Below are positions 1-10,124 of a stretch of DNA of 64,000 bases, piece by piece. This DNA is from Lonicera japonica (Eukaryota; Streptophyta; Magnoliopsida; Dipsacales; Caprifoliaceae): assembly GCA_021464415.1 (NCBI GenBank), contig CM038467.1:24336011-24400010 (forward strand). Direction: 5' to 3'. The notes below the pieces were generated by a model. It worked only from the letters and a program-made list of their open reading frames with translations, had not been told where the DNA came from and ran no database searches. How positions within the stretch are numbered: the first letter of the stretch is position 1; each line of letters opens with the position of its first letter. A program made the position numbers and the translations under genes.

Positions 1-978
1 GTCGTTTCAACACAACATGTGAGTTAATCATGTTGGTCCCCAGTTATAAAATTTGCTAGGAATGACCTATTGGGTTTTTTAACAACAAATTGAATTTGCA
101 CCAAAAAAAACAACAAATTGAATGCTTAGTTTGCAAATTATTTTAAAAATATTGCATTACAAAATAAAATACGCAATTAATTTGGGTGCATTAGTGTAAT
201 TTAAGATATATAATATTTCAATTTTGTAGTGATTTTACTAGTTAAAAAATTCTAAAAATCTCTATAGCTGGCCCCCTCCTAGTAAATTTATATTTTAAAC
301 CTCTCGTAGGTAGGGACGTTAGATACTTTGCTTATATAACAATTTAGTAGAAGAATTTTATGGATTTTTTCTGTTAGCTCTGCTTTACAGAGATAGTCCT
401 TTCTTTAAATAGAATGAGAAGAAAGGAACTTCTATTTTGAGATGAAATTATAAAGATTGATAAAGATAATTTATTCATTATAAAAATAATCTCCATCAAA
501 TAATAAAAAATTATTTATTTACCTGTTTACATGAATTTAGAGAAACTAGACATCTAGTATACGTGATGCGTATACAAGCCGGCCTTAGGGAAGGACGACC
601 ACTCGAGTTAAGAAAGGTAATAATATTTTATTATAAATAAAATATAAAGCTTTTTGATTAATAATGCATCTTTTCAACAAAAAAAAAAAGTTTCTAAAGC
701 TTAAACATTGTGGACGGAAACAACATCTTTATCTCCTTCTATATGAGAGAATTAGAGAAGCACCAATATTTTTTTCTTTCATTCATATTAATTTCAAAAC
801 AATAAAAGAAAATTAGAAATTTAGTTGCAATATTTTTTTCTAAAATTCATAATGTGTTTTAGTGACATATAAACTCTTATAATTGAAATAAAATTAATTT
901 ATTATTCTTAATATAAAAAAAATTCTAAGAGGTCATCTTTTAAAATTTTGCACATGACTTGGACACACTCATATTAAA
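1..978. other. AT-rich intergenic DNA, no gene seen
   Basis: This is low-complexity AT-rich sequence with short homopolymer runs. All six frames are broken by frequent stops. I see no tRNA, no repeat boundary and no protein motif here. It leads directly into the Copia remnant that follows. Confidence 0.5.
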
Positions 979-1360
979 TGTTTTTCAGATGTAGATTAGG
1001 TAGGCTCTAAGGTGGATAGAAGGTCTACATCAAGTTATTGTGTCTTTGTTGGAGGAAATTTGGTTTTATGAAAAAGTAAGAAGCAAGATGTTGTGTTTTG
1101 CTTCAGTGCAGAATCAGAATATAGAGCTACGGGTCAGTTTGTGTGTGAAATAATGTGGATATATCAGCTCTTAAATAAAGTAGGAATTAAGACTTCAGTA
1201 CCAACAAAATTGTGGTGTGATAATCAAACCGCCATACATATTGCGTCTAATCCCGTGTTTCATGAACGAACGAAATATATTGAAATTGATTGTTATTTTA
1301 TCCGTGAGAAGATATAGCAAGCCTTAATTTCTACAGGATATATGAAAACTGGAGAGTAAC
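979..1360 (+). pseudogene. Copia retrotransposon RNase H remnant
   Basis: The translation keeps the end of a Ty1/Copia polyprotein. In order it shows a DVD-x-x-GS block, RRSTSSYCVFVGG, the SAESEYRA motif, LWCDNQTAIHIASNP and the H-x-R-T-K-x-I-E-I-D-x-x-F-I-R-E motif, then a short tail (ISTGYMKTGE). The frame is open from 1093 to 1317. Upstream it carries two in-frame stops, TAG near 997 and TGA near 1068, and another TAG at 1315. The first two sit where the family has Trp. No integrase, reverse transcriptase or LTR is visible nearby, so this is a fragment and not an active element. Confidence 0.85.
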
Positions 1361-2041
1361 ATCAGCCATGTGCATAAATATAGAAGTTAAAATGAAAAGT
1401 GTTTACTAAATCATTAAGTAGCCCAATAGCAAGACATATTTTTTAACCCAAAGCTTGCCGATTTAAATCTCATACCATACGACGTTGTTTTTTAGAATAA
1501 CTATATAAACAAAATAAAAAAAATTATCAAAATAGGATACATGGATATTGAATTGAAAAAACCATCTTTAATACATGTATAAATAAAGAACATGAAGATT
1601 GAATTGAAAAAACCATCTCCAATACATTTATAAATAAAGAACATAAAAGTGATCCCGACAAAAATAGGAGAAAGCAATGTGAGGTTAATCACCCTTTACA
1701 CCTGAAAAGTCTTTTATTATTAGATAATGTCTAAGTGACACATTTTTTTTATATAATTTATTTTTCAAACATTAATAAATTTTAAATTTTATTATATAAC
1801 TCTATTTTAAATAAATTTTTTATTACTGAAAAATATTCAGCATACTCTTTCCAAAAACATTCTTCTAAATAAGATATGCAAACTGGTTTAGAATTTAGAA
1901 GAAAAAAAATGAGGGAAAACAAAAGTTACAAAATACAAGTAAAACATTACAAAGAAAGAAAAAACATGGGGAAACAAAACTTACAAAATACAAATGAAAC
2001 ATTACAACGTTGCTTTGCTCCTCCCCATTTCTTCTTCTCCA
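1361..2041. promoter_or_regulatory. Intergenic/5' region of the patatin-like gene
   Basis: AT-rich DNA between the Copia remnant and the patatin-like gene. It contains a short near-direct repeat around 1536-1640 (two blocks sharing ATTGAATTGAAAAAACCATC). The last part must hold the promoter and 5' leader of the plus-strand gene, but I cannot pin a TATA box with confidence. Confidence 0.35.
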
Positions 2042-5000
2042 ATGGCGTCTCTATCCTCTCTCTTCCTCACAAACCCTCGTTCTTTCCGCCCTTCAAACCC
2101 TAGCCCTAAACCCACCTTCTACCTACCCCCTCGCACATTAACCCTAAAATTCAGCACCAAATCCTCCTCCCAAGACCTCTCCACTACCGACCCACCACCG
2201 CCGCCGGAAGAAAAAAAATCCTTCGCGGTAGCCACAGGAGAGCTCTTCCTCGGCATCGCCTCTCGAATCATCAACAGGCGGAGCGGAGAAAATGCAAAGG
2301 GAGAATCGAATTATCAAGTCAGTATGTTTGGGGATGATGAGGATTTGGAGAGGGAGAGTTACTTTTGGAGGAGGAGGAAGAAGGAGGAGGATGGGGGGAT
2401 TGCGGCGGTGTTGGAGGATCCAGTGCAACCGGAGGTGGTTTGGGAGCAGAGTTTGAAGGATTTGGAGGCCGAGAGGGGAAGAAAGGCGGTTTCGAGCCCG
2501 GGTTTTAGTTTCTCTGCTGCTGGCCTTTTGTTTCCTTATCATCTTGGGGTTGCTAAGTTTCTTATTGAGGAGGGCTATATAAAGGTTTGGTTCTCATTTT
2601 ATTTATTTCGGTCTTTGGTCTCGTAAATTTTCTAATTTTAAAAATTAGTTCAGTTTCGATTAATGAGCTGCAAATTTGCAAATAATCTGATTCTAGTTGG
2701 TGGAGTGTTCGGAAGACTTTGATAATTATTTGAGTTTTCCTGAATCAACTTGAATTATCATATCTACGATTGTTAAATTTTCACACACAAACACAAATAA
2801 ATGTAAAAATCGTAAGTTGTCTAATTTACAATTTGAGAGACAAGCAAATGGACCTTTTTCCAAATTCCATTCTTCTTAGTTTGTCATTTTTTGTTCGCTG
2901 CTCATACTGCGCATGGTGCATTATGTGAATCATTTTCTAAATTTATAATTTGTTTTCGAAAAATTGAGTGCTTTTTGTTGTACCTAAAGTTGCAATACTT
3001 TTTTTCTTATTATTACTTAGTGTAGCTTTGACACTCATTATCGATTGATTTTGATTGTTTATTTGAATCATTCACATTTGTAGAAGTTCAAAACTATGTC
3101 TAGTTCATAGTGTATGCTCAATGGCGACACGGGGAACGACAGAATAAATTGGGTTCTCTTTGTGGATGATGGGTTAGGATTTGGGAACTCAATTTTTAGA
3201 TATTATTTCAATTTATTATGAAGACGTGGAGCAAATTTTTTGCACTATCTTGCATTCATTTTGCAACGTTTAGAAGTAATTCATTTTAGTGTTCTGGTTT
3301 TTTGGCTCATTTGGCACTGCTGATATATCATTGGTTTCAAGCATCCCTTCAAAAGAAATCTTCCATCTCAACCCTCCAATCCCTTATCTGGTTCACATTT
3401 GTAGTATTCAAAAATCATTCTCCCTTATTATATAGATATGTAGAGAGAGATAAGGGGGAAGAGAGAGGTGTGATATAAAAAGTCCTCCTTCCCTTCTTTC
3501 TTCCAGTTACCCAACTTCGATTTTGGTAATTCTTGAGAGATCAGATTGGTGCTAGATTTGTTTGCCTAACTATTAACAATTCTTCTTTGTTTCATTTTGG
3601 ATGGTATGGTGTCTATTGGGAAGACACTTATGGTTCAAGGGGTGTGTGTTAGACACCTTGTTTGGAAGTTTCCCAAGGTTGTTAGTCGGTTAGCTAGGTG
3701 GCATGTTTTTAGTGCTTTATTTTATGTTAGTTGTAACCATTACTTAGTTCATGTATGCAGCACCAATGTATTTGATCTGGATTCAGAATTCTCTGCGATT
3801 CTTGATTTCTCTCCTCTCCCATTCTCTTCACTATTAGTTTGTTCACTATTTTCACATCTTCAATGAGTTATTACCTTGCATTACTTAATATCTCACCATT
3901 TTTGTTTTTCAAAATTCACAAAATTTTGATTAGGGCTTTTGGTTGCCCTTAGAAATGCAAGGAATGCTTCTTTTTTTTATTAGTACAATCGGGCTTAGCC
4001 AGAAGATTAGATGGCTGTTCTTTTAAAATTAATCTGATAGACTACTTGAAGCGAATACATTCATCAAATGTCGAAAAGCATGTCTAATACATACATTGAC
4101 CTCTCCCCTTAAAATTCAAAATGGGAAAGAAAAAAAATTCAATTATTGTATTTGCTTTATTAGGGACTACAAACACCCTCTGAGATTTTCCCCATTTAAA
4201 GAGTTCTGTTTATGGGGAGTGATAAAAATGGTTACTATACCTGCCATTAGGAATTGTAGTGAATTATGAGTTAGAAGCTTAATTCCCTTATATTATTTTT
4301 AGTTTGGATGGCTATAGCCAACAATAACCCCAAGAAATGTTTCATCCGCTGTTTGGCACAACTCAACTTTGAATCTTGATGGATTAACCGAGTCTATCGC
4401 ATGCAAAATGACTTAAAAGAGTGTTCATTTGTTTTCTCTCTCTCTCTCTCTCTCTCTCTCCCTCCCTCCTCGTATGTATACACATATATTTGTATATATC
4501 ATTCTTTTTATGTGTATGTACGCATGTTGTGTAATTCTTCTTTAGTATTTCATCATCTTCATTTTTTCCTTTAGGAACCTAGATTTTTGTTTGTTAGTGA
4601 CAACTTGTTCCTATTTTCTTTTACATAACCGGCATTAGCTCTTTCTTACACAGGAGACTACACCTTTAGCCGGTTCATCAGCTGGTGCTATTGTGTGTGC
4701 GGTGGTTGCATCTGGAGCTAGTATGCAAGAAGCCTTAAGAGCTACCAAAATATTAGCTGAAGATTGCCGACTCAAAGGGACTGCATTTCGGCTTGGGGTA
4801 TGTTTCTATGCTAATAATAATTTAAAAAGGTACATACACGATAAATGGAATTTCTTGAGAGTAATTGGGTGGGATTTTGATTGTGTCTTTAAAATGGAGA
4901 CTTGTGTATTTCATATGCTCAATGTTTCTATTTCCAGGCAGTTCTCAGAGAAGTTCTTGAGAAATTTTTGCCAGACGATGCCCATATCAGGTCCAACGGG

Positions 5001-6751
5001 AGGGTTCGAGGTGAGTAGAGTTTTCTGTATTCTTAAGTACTCACTAGTCAGAAATTCTATTTATAGTGATGATTTTAGGGGTTCAATAGATTCTATATAT
5101 CAAATTTAGTGGTTATGTCATATTCAAATCCTCAGGTCTTGATAATTTTTCAAGTTCTTCATCATTTGAAGTGAAGAAGACAAGTCTGAATCCAGTGTAG
5201 CTGTTTGTAATCATTTTAAATGTATATACAAGCATGTAACCCCTTAATGCAGTTCCCTGAATCTTATGAATATGGACGTTAATGCCCCTATGTATGTTGG
5301 AAAAATTAATAAGCTGCTCGGCTTCTATATGCAGCTCTTTGATAGTTAACATTGTCATTTCATCACAGTTGCTGTAACACAGATTCTTTGGAGGCCCAGG
5401 GGTTTGTTGGTTGATCAGTTTGATTCTAAAGAAGATCTCATCAACGCGGTCATTACTTCTTCCTTTATTCCTGGGTACCCATCCTGCTTTACCTAGTTAC
5501 TCTGGTGTATTAGTTTTAGGGTTTCCGGCTCACTCTAGAGTAGCTTTGTAAATCTAGACCATTAGATGGCTCAGATTTTGACAGATAGTGTCTGACAAGG
5601 ACTCGTTTAGACAGAACTACCTGTTGAAATCTGAACCATCTAATATTAAACTAACGGCCAGATTCCGTCAACTCACCTCTTGAGTGATTCATCACTCTGG
5701 AAGAGCTCAATCCATTAGTTTATGCAATGAATTTCAACTGAAAAGATGTAAGTTATTATTACAGATATCTTGCCCCAAGACCAGCAACAATGTTTCGTAA
5801 TCGACTTTGTATAGACGGGGGCTTGACGTTGTTTATGCCACCAACATCTGCTGCTGAGACGGTATTTGCTCCAATTATTTTGTTGTGTAACTTGTAATTC
5901 CAATGATTCTCTTAGTTGAAACATAGTCTACGTCATCACATAAGCTTGTGGAGAAACTTGGAGCGACTTTTAACCGTAAAGTTCGTGCAAATGTTTCTAG
6001 CCGGGTGTGTCAAAATTGAGCGGGACCCAAGAAAGAAATTTAAAAAATATAAAATGGAAAGTGGGTCAAGCTTTGTTGGACCAAAATGACAGGGGAGATA
6101 CACAAATTTTATGGTTGGCTCTGGACCCAAAGTTTTGTCCGTAAACAGTATGTGAGTGACCCATCCACTGGAAATAGTTTTCAAGAATATGATTACTGTT
6201 ATTATGATAAGTTGAAAATGTGATTGTGACTGTAATTTATCAAGAGGAACGCCTTTAAGGATTGTTCTAATATTGTTTTTCCATGGAGAACAAAACCTTT
6301 TACTATTGCAATTCTGAAAGATTGCAATTTTGAGGTTGTAATGGCTCAGTTTTAGAAGGAACATATGTGAAATATGAACAGAGTTATCAATGTTTACTTT
6401 TGCAGATTCGTGTTTGCGCATTCCCTGCAAGTCGGTTGGGGTTGCAAGGAATTGGGATTAGCCCCGACTGTAACCCTGTAGACCGGGCAACTCCACGAGA
6501 GGTAATAATCTGTCAGCTTTTGACAAGTAAATGATTCTTTTTTTCCTGAAAAAAAAAACATTAAAATAACTGAGGAAAAACTTGTGTTCCAGCTTTTCAA
6601 TTGGGCACTTGAGCCAGCAGAAGATGATGTTCTTGATAAGCTATTTGAGCTTGGATACTCAGACGCAGCCATTTGGGCCCAGAAAAACCCGGTTGAGGAA
6701 TTGGTACGCGATGAAAAAAGTCCGTTCACTGAAAATGGCTTCACACAATGA
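2042..6751 (+). CDS. Patatin-like phospholipase, plastid-type, 7 exons
   Basis: A predicted acyl hydrolase of the patatin (PNPLA) family, built from seven exons: 2042-2584, 4654-4797, 4938-5010, 5369-5474, 5765-5861, 6406-6501 and 6593-6751. All introns are GT-AG, phases join cleanly, and the product is 405 aa. The Ser/Thr/Pro-rich N-terminus (about 1-55) resembles a chloroplast transit peptide. The oxyanion-type segment SAAGLLFPYHLG lies at about 158-169. The nucleophile elbow GSSAG puts the catalytic Ser at about 190, and the dyad Asp is in IDGG at about 306. Patatins use a Ser-Asp dyad to release fatty acids from lipids. Both catalytic residues are present, so it should be active. I start at 2042 because the longer in-frame start (1994) adds a non-transit-like leader. 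Intron 1 is 2.07 kb and intron 4 holds a MITE. Substrate and plastid location are inferred. Confidence 0.88.
4434..4468. repeat. CT microsatellite in intron 1
   Basis: A run of CT dinucleotides, ending in CCCT units, lies late in intron 1 of the patatin-like gene, about 190 bp before the exon 2 acceptor. Confidence 0.8.
5522..5707. mobile_element. MITE copy A, in intron 4 of patatin-like gene
   Basis: It contains CACTCTAGAGTAG, a 'TAAATCTAGA' block and TTAGATGGCTCAGATTTTGA, ending near CACTCTGGAAGAGCTC. The same blocks recur in the same order at 6779-7003, which marks it as one of two copies of a short non-coding transposon. The ends are imprecise and no target duplication is clear. Confidence 0.5.
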
Positions 6752-6778
6752 CTCATTTCGAAGTTCAGTCCCACAATA

Positions 6779-7008
6779 AGGATCCGGCTCCTCGAAAGTG
6801 ATTTAAATCACTCTAGACTAGAGTAGTAAATCTAGATTGTTAATATAAAATTAGATGGCTCAGATTTTGATAGGTAAGTTTTGCCTATGGCGACCGACTC
6901 ATTTAATTAGAAACTGTCTATCAAAATCACCATCTACCTTCAAAACCGACATTCTAGATTTCTTCAGCTCTCCTCAAAAGTAATTTCCATCATCCTAGAG
7001 GAGCCAAT
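6779..7008. mobile_element. MITE copy B, just downstream of patatin-like gene
   Basis: It begins GGATCCGGCTCCTC and ends with the inverted complement around CTAGAGGAGCCAA, giving imperfect terminal inverted repeats of about 20 bp. The interior shares TTAGATGGCTCAGATTTTGA with copy A in intron 4. It starts 28 bp after the stop codon, so it probably forms part of the 3' UTR or polyadenylation region. Confidence 0.55.
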
Positions 7009-7880
7009 CATAGAATACTTATACTTGCCTCAACATGAAGGTCATAGCGGTGAATTATATTGTTAAAGATTAGTGCTAGATTAAATTTATAGGACACACT
7101 CGTTTGTTTCTCTACGATTATGTATATTAGCGCTGTTAAAATCATTGTAAACTATGTGAGGGGGAAAGCAAGAAAAAGAAAAAATTAGCTTCCCAGAGAA
7201 AAGAACAGATGTATTAGAATTGATGTTTTTAATAAAGATCTAGATTCATTTTACTTCAAGTGTTGTTCATGGATTGAGATGTGTTGTATTCCGACTATTT
7301 TCCTTTTTCTCTCCACTCATGCAATCTTTTCAGAGGTTTAGACTTTAAGGGGTGCTTTGTGCCTTTTGATTTCGGCTACAGTAATTATTGGGATACGCAA
7401 TCTGCACAAATGTCTTTAAAGACACAGTGATATGTTGTATGTTTTTTGGTTAGTAGTAGTAAAATTTGTGTAGACAATTCATAGCAGAGCAAGTTTACAA
7501 ATGTATTGACATTGTCAGTGGTCCCTTGAGTTTCTACCTGCTGTATAATATTATTTTTTTTAACATCAAATTGTGATGCAGTAATGCTATATGACCCCCA
7601 AAAAATTAAAGCTAATATCAACGTCACTTAAAATTGATTTCATTCTACACTTTGGTACTAGCATAGCGGAGATTGGGGTAACCACGCAGGCTCCTATCCA
7701 CCAGGGTGTATTTGTGTATTGCTTGTACTAAAAGAAAAAAAGAAAAAAGTTTCTCATTGTGGTGCTATAAAATCACGATAGGTTGTTAATGGGCCTCTGA
7801 AGTCCATACACTGTAATTTGTTGATGACCCCTATGCGTAAAAACGGCTCTCTTTACTTTTGGGTTTTGGATCTCTAAGAT
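7009..7880. promoter_or_regulatory. Intergenic region; 3' of lipase gene, 5' of PPR gene
   Basis: No coding motif is seen here. It must hold the lipase terminator and the PPR promoter. Immediately before the PPR start the sequence reads TAA GAT ATG, an in-frame stop, which fixes the PPR start. Confidence 0.45.
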
Positions 7881-10124
7881 ATGAAATCGGGGTTAAAATC
7901 AGTTGTTGAAAATGGAAGCATCGTCTTCCAACAGAATCAGATGATAACCCAGTTGGGTAAATCAGGTCGGATTGAAGAAGCCATTAAAGTATTCAATCAG
8001 ATGAAGCAACGAAACATTGTCACCTTCAATTCAATGATCTCTGCTTACGCAAAGAATGGCAGGATCAGGGATGCACATGAATTGTTTGATAAAATGCCGT
8101 TTAGGAACTTGGTTTCTTGGAACACTATGATTGCCGGGTGTCTGCATAATGACAAAATTGAGAGAGCTTGTGTACTGTTTGATAAAATGCCCAAGAGGGA
8201 TGTTTTTACTTGGACTCTGATGATTACTTGCTACACGCGTAATGGTGACCTTGAAAAGGCCAGGCATTTATTTGATTTGCTTCCTGATAAGACAAACCCT
8301 GCTTGCTGGAATGCAATTATATCAGGTTATGCTAAGAATAAACGATTTGAGGAAGCTCGGGAACTTTTCAATGAAATGCCTGTCAAAGATTTAGTCTCTT
8401 GGAATTCGGTGCTTGCGGGGTATACCCAGAATGAGGAAATGCGTCTGGGGTCAGAATTTTTCGAGGAGATGGAAAATAAGGATGTCGTTTCGTGGAACTT
8501 AATGGTGGATGGATTTATTGAGGTTGGCGATTTAAGTTCTGCTTGGCAATTATTTAGGAGGATTCCGAACCCAAATGTTGTTTCTTGGGTCACAATGTTG
8601 AATGGGTTTGCTAGAAATGGTAAGTTATTGGAGGCTCGGAGATTGTTTGACCAAATGCCAGTGAGAAATGTGGTCTCTTGGAATGCTATGATGGCAGCTT
8701 ATGTCCAGAACTCTCAAGTTGATGAGGCTCTAAGGCTATTTACTGAGATGCCCGAGAGGAATGCCGTATCATGGACTACCATGATTAATGGGTATGTTCG
8801 TGTTGGTAAGCTTGAGGAAGCAAGGAAATTGCTGGATAAAATGCCATTCAAGAATGTGGGAGCTGAAACAGCAATGATATCAGGGTATGCACAGAACAAA
8901 AGGATCGATGACGCCCGTCAAATCTTCAATCGTATGGGCACCCAAGATGTTGTTTGTTGGAATACAATGATTACAGGCTACGCTCAATGTGGAAACTTGG
9001 ATGAAGCATTTAATTTATTTGAACGGATGGTCCAGAAGAACACAGTTTCATGGAACACTATGATTGCTGGTTATGCTCAAGTAGGACAAATGGAAAAGGC
9101 AATCAAGATGTTTGAGGAGATGGGAGAGAGGAACCTAGTTTCATGGAATTCCCTCATTTCGGGTTTTACCCAAAATGGGCTGTTTGTGGATGCTCTCAAG
9201 CGTTTTATATTGATGTGGCAGGATCGAAAAAAACCTGACCAGTCTACATATGCGTCTACCCTATGCTCCTGTGCAAATCTTGCAGCTCTGCAAGTTGGGA
9301 AGCAAATTCACCAAATTGTTGAGAAAACAGGTTATGCCAAAGATTTGTTTGTGAGCAATGCCTTGATGACCATGTATGCCAAATGCGGAAGGATCTCGTG
9401 TACTGAACATGTTTTCTCTTATATTGACTGGGCTGATGTTATATCATATAATTCTTTGATTGCTGGGTATGCTTTAAATGGCTATGGGAAAGAGGCAGTC
9501 AAAGTTTTTGAAGATATGGAGGTAGAAGGAGTAGCTCCAGACCAAGCCACTTTCGTTGGGGTTTTGTCTGCCTGTAGCCATGCTGGTTTCGTCAATCTGG
9601 GTTTGGATTTGTTTGAGACCATGATCGGAAAGTACTCAATTGAACCTTTGGCGGAACATTATGCTTGCATGGTTGACTTGCTTGGACGAGCAGGGAGGTT
9701 AGAAGAAGCCTTTCAACTAGTGACAAGAATGAAGATCAAGGCTAATGCAGGAATATGGGGAGCTCTACTTGGGGCTAGTCGTATACACAAGAATCTAGAC
9801 CTTGCTAGGCTTGCAGCTAAAAAGCTTGTAGAACTTGAACCCAATAAAACTTCGAATTATGTGCTGTTGTCGAATATGCATGCCGAGGCAGGGAGATGGG
9901 ATGCAGTGGAACGTGTGAGGATCTCAATGAAAGAAAGTGGAGCGGAGAAGCAACCGGGATATAGCTGGATCGAGGATAAAAATCGGGTACTTGTTTTCTT
10001 GTCGGATGTGGCAATGGAACCCCGAAAAGAAGAGATTTATGATACATTAAAGTACTTAACAGCACATATGAATCACACAAATAATTTGCTTCCCATCAAG
10101 TGTTTTGTCCTTGATGTAAGATGA
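7881..10124 (+). CDS. PLS-class pentatricopeptide repeat protein, E subclass
   Basis: A 747-aa intronless PPR protein. PPR proteins of this class bind organellar RNA one base per repeat, and many guide C-to-U editing or other processing. From about residue 18 to 640 it is a near-continuous array of 31-36-residue motifs of the form VSWNTMIAGYAQNG...A..LFDEMP, mixing short S-type repeats with later L/P types. The conserved E region follows (LEPNKTSNYVLLSNMHAEAGRW ... GYSWIE), then an E+-like stretch, ending about 40 residues after GYSWIE. There is no DYW deaminase domain, so any editing would need a partner supplied in trans. An in-frame stop two codons upstream fixes the Met. The N-terminus is not a strong transit peptide, so mitochondrial or plastid location is inferred from the family. 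The overall layout resembles the At4g02750-like group. Confidence 0.93.
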   Translation: MKSGLKSVVENGSIVFQQNQMITQLGKSGRIEEAIKVFNQMKQRNIVTFNSMISAYAKNGRIRDAHELFDKMPFRNLVSWNTMIAGCLHNDKIERACVLFDKMPKRDVFTWTLMITCYTRNGDLEKARHLFDLLPDKTNPACWNAIISGYAKNKRFEEARELFNEMPVKDLVSWNSVLAGYTQNEEMRLGSEFFEEMENKDVVSWNLMVDGFIEVGDLSSAWQLFRRIPNPNVVSWVTMLNGFARNGKLLEARRLFDQMPVRNVVSWNAMMAAYVQNSQVDEALRLFTEMPERNAVSWTTMINGYVRVGKLEEARKLLDKMPFKNVGAETAMISGYAQNKRIDDARQIFNRMGTQDVVCWNTMITGYAQCGNLDEAFNLFERMVQKNTVSWNTMIAGYAQVGQMEKAIKMFEEMGERNLVSWNSLISGFTQNGLFVDALKRFILMWQDRKKPDQSTYASTLCSCANLAALQVGKQIHQIVEKTGYAKDLFVSNALMTMYAKCGRISCTEHVFSYIDWADVISYNSLIAGYALNGYGKEAVKVFEDMEVEGVAPDQATFVGVLSACSHAGFVNLGLDLFETMIGKYSIEPLAEHYACMVDLLGRAGRLEEAFQLVTRMKIKANAGIWGALLGASRIHKNLDLARLAAKKLVELEPNKTSNYVLLSNMHAEAGRWDAVERVRISMKESGAEKQPGYSWIEDKNRVLVFLSDVAMEPRKEEIYDTLKYLTAHMNHTNNLLPIKCFVLDVR

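Noticed and set aside
3597..3866. 89-codon plus frame in lipase intron 1
   Set aside because: No homology pattern; it lies within an intron bounded by good splice sites.
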